Below, one piece after another: positions 29,080 to 37,949 of a stretch of 64,000 bases of DNA. Under the pieces are notes generated by a model. It saw nothing but the letters and a program-made list of their open reading frames with translations. It was not told where the DNA came from and ran no database searches. The position numbers and the translations under genes are program-made. The stretch's first letter is position 1; the number at the start of each line of letters is the position of its first letter. The stretch is from contig CANLVG010000001.1 in assembly GCA_947494565.1 (NCBI GenBank), forward strand, positions 310,001-374,000. Reading direction: 5' to 3'. The DNA is from an uncultured Flavobacteriaceae bacterium (lineage in GTDB: Bacteria; Bacteroidota; Bacteroidia; Flavobacteriales; Flavobacteriaceae).

Positions 29080-29553
29080 ATGAAAATCACAATTACCATT
29101 TTTACCCTAGCAGCAGCGCTTTTTTCGCAACTTTCATTTGCCAAGGCCAGAATACCCATTCCTTACGGAACAGCCGACAAAATCATCAAAATGGTCGATT
29201 TACCAGACCAAGAGGAATTTCAATTAGAAGATGGACGGTATTTCGATATCGGCAGTTACTACACGATCAACCATATCGTTTGGTTGGCCTACAGTAGTTC
29301 TGAACCTCAAATTGTGGGATACGTTGAAGATAGTGATGAATATCTGGTCTTTACCCCGGAAGAATTGAAACAAATCGCCGAAATCGCCAATGTTGAAATT
29401 CCCGCCGAGGCCGAAGTGTCTTTTATGCATCGCGTCGGTGGCAAGATCATCCTCGGGATTATCGGTCTATTTGTGATATATGGTATCTACTCGTCCTACT
29501 TCTCAAAAGACGAAGAGGAAGAGAAACAGCATGATTCAGCTGAAACCGCTTAA
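29080..29553 (+). CDS. Uncharacterised exported protein with C-terminal membrane helix
   Basis: 157 residues: a signal peptide (ITIFTLAAALFSQLSFAKA), an Asp/Glu-rich soluble domain (VDLPDQEEFQLEDGRYFDIG, VEDSDEYLVFTPEEL), a transmembrane helix near 128-146 (IILGIIGLFVIYGIYSSYF) and an acidic cytosolic tail. No family was recognised. The DUF3592-like gene follows by 77 bp and could be co-transcribed. The 242 bp upstream hold no recognisable promoter. Confidence 0.65.
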   Translation: MKITITIFTLAAALFSQLSFAKARIPIPYGTADKIIKMVDLPDQEEFQLEDGRYFDIGSYYTINHIVWLAYSSSEPQIVGYVEDSDEYLVFTPEELKQIAEIANVEIPAEAEVSFMHRVGGKIILGIIGLFVIYGIYSSYFSKDEEEEKQHDSAETA

Positions 29554-29630
29554 ATACACCCTAATTAAATGTCTTCCTATGACGTATCACGGCCTGAGCG
29601 CTTGTGGTACGTTGTAGGCATACCGCCACC

Positions 29631-30044
29631 ATGAAGAAATCAGACCTCATAGCCATTTTGGTCGTTGTTGGTTTCGCCATTGTGCAGGCTCGCGCCGCAA
29701 ATAACGTAGCTCCCGGACCCGCGCAATGGATTGAAACCGAAGCTGAAGTGTTGGGAACAAGATCTAAGCTTAGAAAAAGATCGAGCTACACCTATGCCCG
29801 AGTGTCATTTACGGCAGCGGATGGTCACACATATGAGACCGAAGTCAGATTGTGGTCCATTCCATTGGTAGGTCGCAACTTGTCTCCTGGTGATATCCTC
29901 ACCATTCGCTACAATACCGATAATCCGGTAATCGCGCAAACACTCTTTGCTCATTTTATTGATTCGTACGGACTGTATATCTTAATTATCATCGGTGTAT
30001 TTTTTAGCATATCTCGTTTGCGAAAGACCTATATACCCAAATAA
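29631..30044 (+). CDS. DUF3592-like membrane protein
   Basis: 138 residues: a transmembrane helix at each end flanking a small beta domain with RSSYTYARVSFTAADGHTYE and GDILTIRYNTDNPVIAQ, the pattern of DUF3592 proteins. The function is unknown. An upstream GTG at 29604 would add residues before the first helix; the ATG at 29631 gives the usual short cytosolic N-terminus. Confidence 0.72.
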   Translation: MKKSDLIAILVVVGFAIVQARAANNVAPGPAQWIETEAEVLGTRSKLRKRSSYTYARVSFTAADGHTYETEVRLWSIPLVGRNLSPGDILTIRYNTDNPVIAQTLFAHFIDSYGLYILIIIGVFFSISRLRKTYIPK

Positions 30045-30070
30045 AAAACCCGCGTATGAACGCGGGTTTT
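30045..30070. terminator. Perfect bidirectional terminator hairpin
   Basis: AAAACCCGCG-tatgaa-CGCGGGTTTT: a perfect 10-bp stem with T-rich tail, immediately after the DUF3592-like stop and before the convergent DUF2911 gene. Confidence 0.9.
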
Positions 30071-30092
30071 GTGCTATCAAAAAAGTTCAGGA

Positions 30093-31202
30093 CTAATTGA
30101 TATCCTCACCTTTTTCCAACTGCACGAGATATCCTGCAATCGCGTCTTTATTGGGCTGATCCGGAGCACGACCTGCCGCAATTTTAAGGTGCTTTAAGGC
30201 TGTTTTATAGTTGCCCATTGCCGCATGTGCACGAGCTAATCCAAAATCGACCGGCCATTGGCCTTTGTGATTTTTGGCATTGAGTTTAAAAATTTTCATC
30301 GCACGTTCCTTGTCGTTTTGCGCGATCAATTGTCTTCCATACGCATGGGTCTGGAAAACCGTAGCCATACCCAGGGCCTCGTCCATCACCGCATTCGCTT
30401 CAGCCGTCTTTCCCTGCTTGGTCAAGATGCCGGCCTTGATGCTCAGGTTGTTGAAGTTTTTCTGGCTATAGAACTGTCCTTCAATTGTTCCATTGATCCA
30501 ACCAAGTGCCTCATTGAGGTCACCATCATTATTCAGGGCGTAATTGGCCGCTTGTTCCCAAGTCTGTCTGTTGAATCCTGGGGAGTTCTGTAATTTCTGT
30601 CGAATATCGTTCAACACGATAGTCGGCACATCTACTTCGACCGTAAAGGGAATCTGTTTTTTCTCCCAATTCAAGGCTACCGTAGCCGTGGTTGCCGTGA
30701 CATCATTTATAGAAAAGGTCAATTGTTCGGTATGGGCAACCTCCTTCGTCGTCACATCAACTTTTAGGGCATCTTCCGAAGGCTCGTAAAAATAACTTCC
30801 CCAGGCCGTATGGTTCTTCGAAAAGATAATGGTGGCCCCGCCATCTTCTTTGATGACCATGTGGAGTCCGTAGGTGCCGGCCGCCAAATCTTTCCCTTCG
30901 ATTTTGACATCACTACTGAACTCGATGATCGTATTCTCATTGGCCCCGGCCCGCCAAGGGGATTCTTCGGCTGTACCGAAACCTAAATTATTCATTCCAT
31001 AGGGCACTAAGGCACCCCAAATTTCGCGTCCGTTGACACTAGGCCTTGAATAGGTGACCGTAATATCGGAAATGCCGACACGCTGTGATACGGTAGCAAC
31101 CTGGCTACCTGATGGAAGATTCAATTGCCCCATCACGGGGGTCGCGAATAAAAGCAGGATAAATGACCATACCCAAATGGCCTTCTTGTACACTTGTTTC
31201 AT
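30093..31202 (-). CDS. Secreted DUF2911 protein with C-terminal TPR-like helices
   Basis: 369 residues. After a signal peptide (WSFILLLFATPVMGQ) comes the DUF2911 beta domain, from about 35 to 190, with VTYSRPSVNGREIWG, LVPYGMNNLGFG, WRAGANENT and AGTYGLHMV. The remaining helical region (EALGWINGTIEGQFYSQKNF, AHAAMGNYKTALKHLKIAAG) reads as TPR repeats. The domain is abundant in Bacteroidota but has no assigned biochemical function. Confidence 0.85.
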   Translation of the reverse strand: MKQVYKKAIWVWSFILLLFATPVMGQLNLPSGSQVATVSQRVGISDITVTYSRPSVNGREIWGALVPYGMNNLGFGTAEESPWRAGANENTIIEFSSDVKIEGKDLAAGTYGLHMVIKEDGGATIIFSKNHTAWGSYFYEPSEDALKVDVTTKEVAHTEQLTFSINDVTATTATVALNWEKKQIPFTVEVDVPTIVLNDIRQKLQNSPGFNRQTWEQAANYALNNDGDLNEALGWINGTIEGQFYSQKNFNNLSIKAGILTKQGKTAEANAVMDEALGMATVFQTHAYGRQLIAQNDKERAMKIFKLNAKNHKGQWPVDFGLARAHAAMGNYKTALKHLKIAAGRAPDQPNKDAIAGYLVQLEKGEDIN

Positions 31203-31412
31203 TTTGATTGATTTAGATTGTTGAAATATTAATTTGATTGCAAAACAAGATAACTACATGACCAAGTTCAAATCGTTAGCATTATGTTAAACTCTAAGAC
31301 AGCGGTGTTAATATTTTTTGTATTTGCTGTGGTTGGACATCGTAATTTAGGGCAGTAGAATTTCTTAAAAACACCTTGTTTCATTAGCTTTGCTAGCTTC
31401 TAATTTGAAACT

Positions 31413-32828
31413 ATGAGTGCAAAAAAGACACTATTTGATAAAGTTTGGGATTCTCATGTGGTCCATCAAATCGAAAACGGACCCGATGTGCTTTTCATCG
31501 ACCGTCACATGGTTCATGAGGTGACCAGTCCTGTCGCTTTTTTAGGATTAAAGAATAGAGGGATTCGCGTTCTGCACCCTGAGAAGACATTTGCCACGGC
31601 TGATCACAATACGCCGACCATCAACCAACACTTGCCCGTCGCGGATCCGCTTTCGGCCAATCAATTAAAAATGTTGGAAGAAAATGCCAATGAATATGGT
31701 ATTTCGTATTGGGGTCTGGGCCATGAAAAAAACGGGATCGTACATGTGGTAGGTCCGGAATACGGTATTACCGTACCAGGAGCGACTATTGTTTGTGGGG
31801 ATTCACATACCTCTACCCACGGGGCTTTCGGGGCCATTGCTTTCGGAATAGGAACGTCAGAAGTGGAAATGGTATTGGCCTCACAATGCATCATGCAACC
31901 GAAACCCAAACGAATGCGCATCAATATTACCGGGGAATTGCAGTATGGGGTGACTCCAAAAGACGTTGCCCTCTTCATCATCTCAAAGCTAACCACTTCA
32001 GGAGCTACGGGATATTTTGTGGAGTACGCAGGTGACGTGTTCAAGAATATGACCATGGAGGGACGTATGACCGTTTGTAACCTTAGTATTGAAATGGGAG
32101 CCAGAGGCGGAATGATCGCGCCAGACGAGACCACCTTCCACTATATCAAGGGGCGGGAGTTCACTCCAAAAGGTGCCGACTGGGACACCGCCATGGACTA
32201 TTGGCAAACCTTATACACAGATGAAGACGCGATTTTCGATAAAGAATTGACCTTTGACGGTTCGTCCATCGAACCAATGATCACCTACGGTACCAATCCC
32301 GGGATGGGAATGGGCATTTCCAACGACATTCCGACATCCGATATGGTTCAAGGCGGGGCGACTACCTATAGGAAATCGCTACAATATATGAAGTTCGATG
32401 AGGGTGATTCCATGATCGGAAAACCGATTGATTTTGTATTCTTGGGTAGTTGTACCAATGGAAGAATCGAAGATTTTAGGGCATTCGCCTCTATTGTTAA
32501 GGGACGAAAAAAAGCGGATAACGTAACCGCCTGGTTGGTTCCCGGAAGTCACAAGGTAGAAAGCGCTATCAAGGAGGAAGGTATTTTGGATGTACTAACG
32601 GAAGCGGGTTTTGAACTACGCGAACCCGGTTGTTCGGCCTGTTTGGCGATGAACGATGACAAGGTGCCCCCTGGGAAACTTGCGGTAAGTACGTCCAACA
32701 GAAACTTTGAAGGACGACAAGGCCCAGGTTCACGAACCCTATTGGCAAGTCCACTCGTCGCTGCCGCGGCGGCGGTTACCGGAAAGGTTACAGATCCAAG
32801 GGAGTTAATGAAAGAAGAGTTCGTATAG
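31413..32828 (+). CDS. leuC: 3-isopropylmalate dehydratase large subunit
   Basis: Aconitase-family subunit that isomerises 2- to 3-isopropylmalate in leucine synthesis, together with LeuD. The 4Fe-4S ligands are seen in [25 protein letters not shown] and [11 protein letters not shown]. Length 471 is standard. It is the first gene of the leucine operon; the other biosynthetic genes follow in order leuD, leuA-like, leuB. No attenuator with leucine codons was evident in the 210 bp upstream. Confidence 0.95.
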   Translation: MSAKKTLFDKVWDSHVVHQIENGPDVLFIDRHMVHEVTSPVAFLGLKNRGIRVLHPEKTFATADHNTPTINQHLPVADPLSANQLKMLEENANEYGISYWGLGHEKNGIVHVVGPEYGITVPGATIVCGDSHTSTHGAFGAIAFGIGTSEVEMVLASQCIMQPKPKRMRINITGELQYGVTPKDVALFIISKLTTSGATGYFVEYAGDVFKNMTMEGRMTVCNLSIEMGARGGMIAPDETTFHYIKGREFTPKGADWDTAMDYWQTLYTDEDAIFDKELTFDGSSIEPMITYGTNPGMGMGISNDIPTSDMVQGGATTYRKSLQYMKFDEGDSMIGKPIDFVFLGSCTNGRIEDFRAFASIVKGRKKADNVTAWLVPGSHKVESAIKEEGILDVLTEAGFELREPGCSACLAMNDDKVPPGKLAVSTSNRNFEGRQGPGSRTLLASPLVAAAAAVTGKVTDPRELMKEEFV

Positions 32829-32880
32829 CGAACTTGCTTCTAGCTATCGGCTGCTAGCCTTTAGCTAGTGAACAAAATAG

Positions 32881-32979
32881 TAAATAACCTCGGGGCAAGC
32901 CCGCGAGGCATTAGAAGGAAAATTAACATTGATTTCGACGCAAGCGTCGGAGCATTTTAAATCTCGATTATCGAGTAAA
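32881..32979 (+). repeat. Dispersed hairpin element, copy 1 (upstream of leuD)
   Basis: About 99 bp beginning GTAAATAACCTCGGGGCAAG and ending ATCTCGATTATCGAGTAAA. Related copies lie at 41779-41899 (reverse) and 63242-63362. It contains a CCTCG/CGAGG hairpin and the perfect palindrome CTCGAT-T-ATCGAG at its 3' end. This copy lacks the GC-rich palindrome present inside the other two. It lies 54 bp before leuD in the sense orientation. Confidence 0.85.
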
Positions 32980-32985
32980 GGTAGC

Positions 32986-33013
32986 GGCCAATGGCCAATG
33001 GCCAATGGCCAAA
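32986..33013 (+). repeat. Tandem GGCCAAT heptamer, about four units
   Basis: GGCCAAT repeated three times plus GGCCAAA between the dispersed element and leuD. An in-frame ATG inside it (32991) would give leuD a nonsense N-terminus made of repeat, so it is not the start. A single GGCCAATGGCC also occurs near 59943. Confidence 0.8.
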
Positions 33014-33032
33014 TAGCAAAAAGCAAAAAAAA

Positions 33033-33629
33033 ATGGCATACGATAAATTCAATATTCTGACATCAACGGCAGTTCCATTACCGATAGAGAATGTGGATAC
33101 CGATCAAATCATACCTGCCCGTTTCTTAAAGGCGATAGAGCGCAAGGGGTTTGGAGACAATCTTTTCCGTGACTGGCGGTACAATCAAGACAATTCCCCA
33201 AAAGAGGATTTCGTCTTGAACGATGCCACCTATACCGGAAAGATTCTGGTCGGTGGTAAGAACTTCGGTTCCGGTTCCTCACGCGAGCACGCGGCCTGGG
33301 CGGTGTATGACTATGGGTTCCGATGCGTCATCTCTAGTTTTTTTGCGGATATTTTTAGAGGAAACTGTCTGAACATCGGCGTACTTCCGGTTCAAGTAAG
33401 TGCCGAGTTTCTTCAAAAGATATTCGGGGAAATCGAGAAGAACCCTGCTGCGGAATTCGAAGTCAACCTTCCTGAACAAAAAGTGACCATTTTGACCACA
33501 GGGGAAAGCGAATCTTTTCATATCAATGACTACAAAAAGGGAAACATGACAAACGGCTTCGACGATATTGACTACCTATTGAACATCAAAGACAGTATTC
33601 AGGAGTTTGCGAAGACAAGGCCTTTCTAA
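33033..33629 (+). CDS. leuD: 3-isopropylmalate dehydratase small subunit
   Basis: Swivelling-domain partner of LeuC. It begins MAYDKFNILTSTAVPLP, with the substrate region NVDTDQIIPARFLK and the signature GGKNFGSGSSREHAAWA. Length 198 is normal. The start is the ATG at 33033; the longer frame begins inside the GGCCAAT tandem. The leuA-like gene starts one base after its stop, so translation is probably coupled. Confidence 0.93.
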   Translation: MAYDKFNILTSTAVPLPIENVDTDQIIPARFLKAIERKGFGDNLFRDWRYNQDNSPKEDFVLNDATYTGKILVGGKNFGSGSSREHAAWAVYDYGFRCVISSFFADIFRGNCLNIGVLPVQVSAEFLQKIFGEIEKNPAAEFEVNLPEQKVTILTTGESESFHINDYKKGNMTNGFDDIDYLLNIKDSIQEFAKTRPF

Positions 33630-33630
33630 A

Positions 33631-35145
33631 ATGAAAAAGCGCTATTTGGAAATCATGGACACCACCCTTCGCGATGGTGAACAGACCTCGGGGGTATCTT
33701 TTACAGCATCCGAAAAGTTGACCTTGGCGAAGCTTTTGCTTGACGAGCTCAAAGTGGACCGAATTGAAGTGGCTTCCGCCCGTGTCTCAGAAGGTGAGCT
33801 TGAAGCAGTGCAACAGATTACCGAATGGGCCGCGACCAAAGACCTTTTGGATCAAATTGAAGTACTGACCTTTGTAGATGGTGGCGTTTCCTTAAAATGG
33901 ATGGAGAAAGCCGGAGCGAAATCGCAAAACCTCTTGACCAAAGGGTCATTGAACCATCTGAAATACCAACTCAAAAAGACTCCTAAAGAACATTTTGCCG
34001 ATATCGCGAAAATTTTCAAGTCAGGGGAACAAAAGGGAATCATCAATAATATCTATTTAGAGGATTGGAGTAACGGTATGCGCAATTCCAAGGCATATGT
34101 ATTCGAATTTTTGGATTTCCTCGCTACCCAACCCGTTAAACGGGTTTTGCTTCCCGATACACTAGGAATTATCACCTATACAGAGACTTTTGACTTTCTC
34201 TCGGAAATTATATCGAGACATCCTGATATGCATATCGATTTTCATGGTCATAACGATTATGATCTCGGCGTGGCGAATATCATGGAAGCCGTTAAGGCCG
34301 GATGTCATGGATTGCATCTTACGGTAAACGGAATGGGAGAACGCGCCGGAAATGCTCCGATGGCAAGTGCCATTGCCGTGATCAACGACTTTTTACCTGA
34401 GGTAACCATCAATGTGAACGAAAAAGCACTCTTTAAAGTGAGCAAATTGGTTTCGGCGTTCACCGGGGTGGGCATACCGTCAAACAAACCTATCGTAGGT
34501 GATAGTGTTTTTACACAAACTGCTGGCATACATGCTGATGGCGATAGTAAAAAGAACCTTTACTTTAGTGACTTAATGCCCGAACGTTTTGGAAGAAAAC
34601 GAAAATATGCACTGGGTAAAATGTCTGGTAAAGCGAATATTCAGAAGAATTTACAAGAATTAGGACTGACCTTGAACGATGAGGAACTCAAAAAGGTCAC
34701 CGCCCGGATTATCGAACTCGGGGACAAAAAAGAACGCGTTACCAAAGATGATTTGCCCTATATCATTTCCGATGTATTGGATACGGATTACCAGCAAAAG
34801 GTTTTCGTAAAGTCGTATGTATTGACCCATGCCAAGGGATTGCAACCGTCCACTACCCTATCCTTGGAGATAAACGGAAAGACTTATGAGGAGAATGCCT
34901 CTGGTGATGGGCAGTATGATGCCTTTGTGAATGCCTTACGAAAAATATACAAATTACTGCAACTTGAATTGCCCAACTTGGTCAATTATGCCGTGCGCAT
35001 TCCCCCGGGAAGTAATTCCGATGCACTTTGTGAAACGATAATCACTTGGGAACTTAATGGAAAGGAACTCATCTCAAGGGGATTGGATTCAGACCAAACC
35101 GTAAGCGCAATCAAGGCTACCGAGAAGATGTTGAATATCATCTAA
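33631..35145 (+). CDS. 2-isopropylmalate/citramalate synthase family enzyme
   Basis: DRE-TIM metallolyase with the signature MDTTLRDGEQTSGVSF at the N-terminus, FHGHNDYDLGVAN (metal His pair) and NGMGERAGNAP. The C-terminal third carries the allosteric LeuA regulatory domain (from about 385). Its operon position with leuC, leuD and leuB indicates 2-isopropylmalate synthase. The sequence is of the CimA-like branch, so (R)-citramalate synthase activity is an alternative that sequence alone does not exclude. Length 505. The start lies directly after the leuD stop. Confidence 0.85.
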   Translation: MKKRYLEIMDTTLRDGEQTSGVSFTASEKLTLAKLLLDELKVDRIEVASARVSEGELEAVQQITEWAATKDLLDQIEVLTFVDGGVSLKWMEKAGAKSQNLLTKGSLNHLKYQLKKTPKEHFADIAKIFKSGEQKGIINNIYLEDWSNGMRNSKAYVFEFLDFLATQPVKRVLLPDTLGIITYTETFDFLSEIISRHPDMHIDFHGHNDYDLGVANIMEAVKAGCHGLHLTVNGMGERAGNAPMASAIAVINDFLPEVTINVNEKALFKVSKLVSAFTGVGIPSNKPIVGDSVFTQTAGIHADGDSKKNLYFSDLMPERFGRKRKYALGKMSGKANIQKNLQELGLTLNDEELKKVTARIIELGDKKERVTKDDLPYIISDVLDTDYQQKVFVKSYVLTHAKGLQPSTTLSLEINGKTYEENASGDGQYDAFVNALRKIYKLLQLELPNLVNYAVRIPPGSNSDALCETIITWELNGKELISRGLDSDQTVSAIKATEKMLNII

Positions 35146-35199
35146 AAGCGAATCGCGAATCACTTTTCGCCGTGCGCTTATACTGGATTGAGTAAAACT

Positions 35200-35547
35200 A
35201 TGAGAGATTATAGAAAATATAAAGTTTGGGAACTAGGTCATGAAGTGACGTTGGAAATCTACAGATTAACTCGAAGTTTTCCAAAAGAGGAAATGTACGG
35301 TATGGTCAGTCAAATGAGAAGAGCCTCCAGTTCGGTTCCAGCAAATATAGCTGAAGCTTGTGGTAGGGAATCAGACGCGGAATTCAGGCGATTTCTCATT
35401 ATAGCCCAAGGTTCGGCGAATGAATTGGAATATTTCACAGTCCTCGCAAAGGACTTAAGATATTTGGAAACACCATTTTTTTCAAACCTAAATGATAAAG
35501 TAGATAAATTAAGAAGAAGTTTAAATAGCCTAATAACGAAACTCTAA
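35200..35547 (+). CDS. Four-helix-bundle protein (23S rRNA IVS/avd-like family)
   Basis: 115 residues with the family hallmarks KVWELGHEVTLEIYRLTRSF, EMYGMVSQMRRASSSVPANIAE and a C-terminal helix. Relatives are encoded inside intervening sequences of 23S rRNA genes or stand alone, and some act as accessory nucleic-acid-binding subunits. The AT-richer gene interrupts the leu operon between the leuA-like gene and leuB, flanked on both sides by short palindromic spacer DNA, so it looks like a late insertion. Its start is the ATG at 35200; the TTG 12 bp upstream is unnecessary. Confidence 0.85.
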   Translation: MRDYRKYKVWELGHEVTLEIYRLTRSFPKEEMYGMVSQMRRASSSVPANIAEACGRESDAEFRRFLIIAQGSANELEYFTVLAKDLRYLETPFFSNLNDKVDKLRRSLNSLITKL

Positions 35548-35624
35548 ATACTAAAACTGCGATAAACGATTCGTGAATTGCATTTAGCGATCAGCGTATA
35601 GCGTTTTCGCACAGCGAAAAAAAC

Positions 35625-36680
35625 ATGAAACTAAACATAGCCCTTTTAGCCGGAGACGGAATCGGACCGGAAGTTATCGACCAGGCAGTCAAAGTCTGTG
35701 ATGCCATAGCCAGAAAATACCAACATGATATCACTTGGCAGCCCGCCTTGACGGGAGCCGCCGCTATTGATGCGGTTGGAGAGCCTTATCCCGATGAGAC
35801 CCATGAGGTCTGCGCCAACGCGGATGCGGTCTTGTTCGGTGCTATCGGACATCCACGCTTTGATAATGACCCTTCAGCAAAAGTGCGTCCAGAACAAGGC
35901 TTACTAAAGATGCGTCAAAAATTAGGTTTGTTCGCCAATGTGCGGCCTACTTTTACCTTTCCTTCCCTTATCGATAAATCCCCTTTGAAGCGTGAACGCA
36001 TCGAGGGTACCGATTTGATCATTCTACGGGAACTGACCGGAGGTGTTTATTTTGGCGAACGCGGTCGAAAAGACAATGACAACACGGCCTATGATACGAT
36101 GACCTACCAGCGTTTTGAAATCCAGCGTTTGGCAAAAAAAGGTTTTGAAATGGCCATGAAGCGTTCTAAAAGACTGTGCTGTGTCGACAAGGCGAACGTG
36201 TTGGAATCCTCAAGATTATGGAGAGAGACCGTACAGGCCATGGAAAAAGACTATCCTGAGGTCGAAGTCTCCTATGAATTCGTCGATGCCGTTGCCATGC
36301 GTCTGGTGCAATGGCCCAGTTCGTATGATGTCATGATCACCGCGAACCTTTTTGGGGATATCCTGACCGACGAAGCATCGGTCATATCAGGTTCCATGGG
36401 CTTAATGCCCTCTTCCTCTGTTGGGAGTAAGGTCTCCTTGTACGAGCCTATTCACGGATCGTATCCACAAGCAGCCGGAAAGGATATTGCCAATCCGTTG
36501 GCTACCGTACTTTCCGCGGCTATGCTCTTTGAGGATAGGAATTTGACCGAAGAGGCCCAAGCCATTCGCGATGTGGTCAATACCTCACTGGCAGAAGGTA
36601 TCGTGACCGAAGACCTTGCGGAAGGTGGTAAAGCCTATAAAACGTCAGAAGTTGGGGATTGGTTGGCCCAGAATATTTAG
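35625..36680 (+). CDS. leuB: 3-isopropylmalate dehydrogenase
   Basis: NAD-dependent oxidative decarboxylase of leucine synthesis. Motifs are LLAGDGIGPEVI, GAIGHPRFDN, LRELTGGVYFGERG, the metal/substrate segment NLFGDILTDEASVISGSMGLMPS in two parts, and YEPIHGSYPQAAGKDIANP. Length 351 is standard. It is the last biosynthetic gene of the operon, 77 bp after the inserted four-helix-bundle gene. Confidence 0.95.
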   Translation: MKLNIALLAGDGIGPEVIDQAVKVCDAIARKYQHDITWQPALTGAAAIDAVGEPYPDETHEVCANADAVLFGAIGHPRFDNDPSAKVRPEQGLLKMRQKLGLFANVRPTFTFPSLIDKSPLKRERIEGTDLIILRELTGGVYFGERGRKDNDNTAYDTMTYQRFEIQRLAKKGFEMAMKRSKRLCCVDKANVLESSRLWRETVQAMEKDYPEVEVSYEFVDAVAMRLVQWPSSYDVMITANLFGDILTDEASVISGSMGLMPSSSVGSKVSLYEPIHGSYPQAAGKDIANPLATVLSAAMLFEDRNLTEEAQAIRDVVNTSLAEGIVTEDLAEGGKAYKTSEVGDWLAQNI

Positions 36681-36728
36681 TAGGGTCCTACCTCATTCCA
36701 TAATTAATGCTAGTCAACCCTAGTTGCT

Positions 36729-37028
36729 ATGAGTGGTACCATTTCCTATAACTTTACCGCAAAGGTCTGGAAACATGGAGCTGCAGGTGGGTGGCATTTT
36801 GTGTCCCTACCCACGAAAGTATCCAAAGAAATTAGGGCATTATTCGGGAAGCACGAAGAAGGTTGGGGAAGATTGAAAGTCGTTGCCCTTGTTGGCGATA
36901 CCCAATGGAAAACCGCCATTTGGTTCGATACAAAAGGGAATACCTATCTTTTGCCCCTTAAAGCGACGGTTCGCAAACAAGAGCGTATGGTCATTGGGGA
37001 AGTCAGGGAAATTACGATTCTTATCTAA
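36729..37028 (+). CDS. DUF1905 domain protein
   Basis: 99-residue small beta-barrel protein with the family pattern: FTAKVWKHGAAGGWHFVSLP, GWGRLKVVALVGDTQWKTAIW, then YLLPLKATVRKQERM. The function is unknown; some relatives are fused to bacteriocin-protection YdeI-like domains. It lies 48 bp after leuB but is not expected to be part of leucine synthesis. Confidence 0.82.
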   Translation: MSGTISYNFTAKVWKHGAAGGWHFVSLPTKVSKEIRALFGKHEEGWGRLKVVALVGDTQWKTAIWFDTKGNTYLLPLKATVRKQERMVIGEVREITILI

Positions 37029-37147
37029 AACAAGTGACCTTGCGAAAATATCCGGAATGGGCAACTCAAGTTGTCTATAGTAAACTCTTTCAGGAACTAT
37101 ACGCACCCCTTCAGGAAGCTCGGGAAAATTAAGAAAATACGGTCAGT

Positions 37148-37201
37148 TCGAGCGGAGTCGAGAACAGGGTGCTTAGTGACGAGCATCTCGACTGCGCTCG
37201 A
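37148..37201. repeat. Large inverted repeat in a 304-bp intergenic space
   Basis: Arms TCGAGCGGAGTCGAGA (37148-37163) and TCTCGACTGCGCTCGA (37186-37201) pair at 15 of 16 positions around a 22-base loop. The unit belongs to the dispersed GAGCGnAGTCGA repeat also seen near 22636. The interval 37029-37332 lies between convergent genes and otherwise holds nothing I can support, so a termination role is possible. Confidence 0.7.
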
Positions 37202-37332
37202 TGTGACAGACGTACATTGGATGTGATAGCCTTCCATTTGAGATGAGAATTTCAGTTGCTAAAACTTCCGATTTCGGCTATTCGAATACGGCTCGATGAT
37301 GAAAGGATCATACAACCCGTGTTCTTCCCAAG

Positions 37333-37764
37333 TTATTCTATAAACACATAATCGGTATAGGTGGACGTTTCCGGGTCTTCTTCGACAAATTCATACACCC
37401 CTCTAAGCGCATTTTCAATTTTGGGGATAATCTCTAAAAAGGCCTTCGAATACTCGGTCGCATCTTCTTGCGGATAATAGTGGTCTCTCGTGGCCTTGCT
37501 GTCATAGAAATAAATGAACAGATACCTTCCCGCATCCGTTCCCCTGTCCGCTTTGACGAGCCGTGCCTCAATGCCGGGCACCTTCCGAAAGGTAGGATTC
37601 AGTTTGGCCATGGCGTAAGCCTCAAAGGCTTTGGCATCCATTCCTTTTTTTAGGGTCATAGCTCGTACGGCGTAGGTTCTTCCATCGGGTTCGGTCGATT
37701 GCCCAAAGGAAAAACCTGTTGTTGTCATTAGTAATAGCGCTAGCATTTTTAGTGTTGTTTTCAT
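37333..37764 (-). CDS. Exported uncharacterised protein, possible dimeric alpha/beta-barrel fold
   Basis: 143 residues: a signal peptide (MLALLLMTTTGFSFGQ) followed by a domain with YAVRAMTLKKGMDAKAFEAY and RYLFIYFYDSKATRDHYYP. The alternation resembles the ABM/NIPSNAP-like ferredoxin fold, but I cannot assign a family. It is monocistronic as far as can be seen. Confidence 0.65.
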   Translation of the reverse strand: MKTTLKMLALLLMTTTGFSFGQSTEPDGRTYAVRAMTLKKGMDAKAFEAYAMAKLNPTFRKVPGIEARLVKADRGTDAGRYLFIYFYDSKATRDHYYPQEDATEYSKAFLEIIPKIENALRGVYEFVEEDPETSTYTDYVFIE

Positions 37765-37949
37765 TTTATAGTTGTTTGTGGTTCGTACTTTTAGTTAAGT
37801 CGGATTTAGAATATGAGTCGAACGGTAAACTGTAGGAGTAATCCAAAAACTTGGACGAGTTCCTTGAATGATTATAAGGTTCAGACTCTTTTCACTATAC
37901 AATCTTCCCTATTAACAGCGGCTCAGAATAAAATATTTATTCCGCCAAA

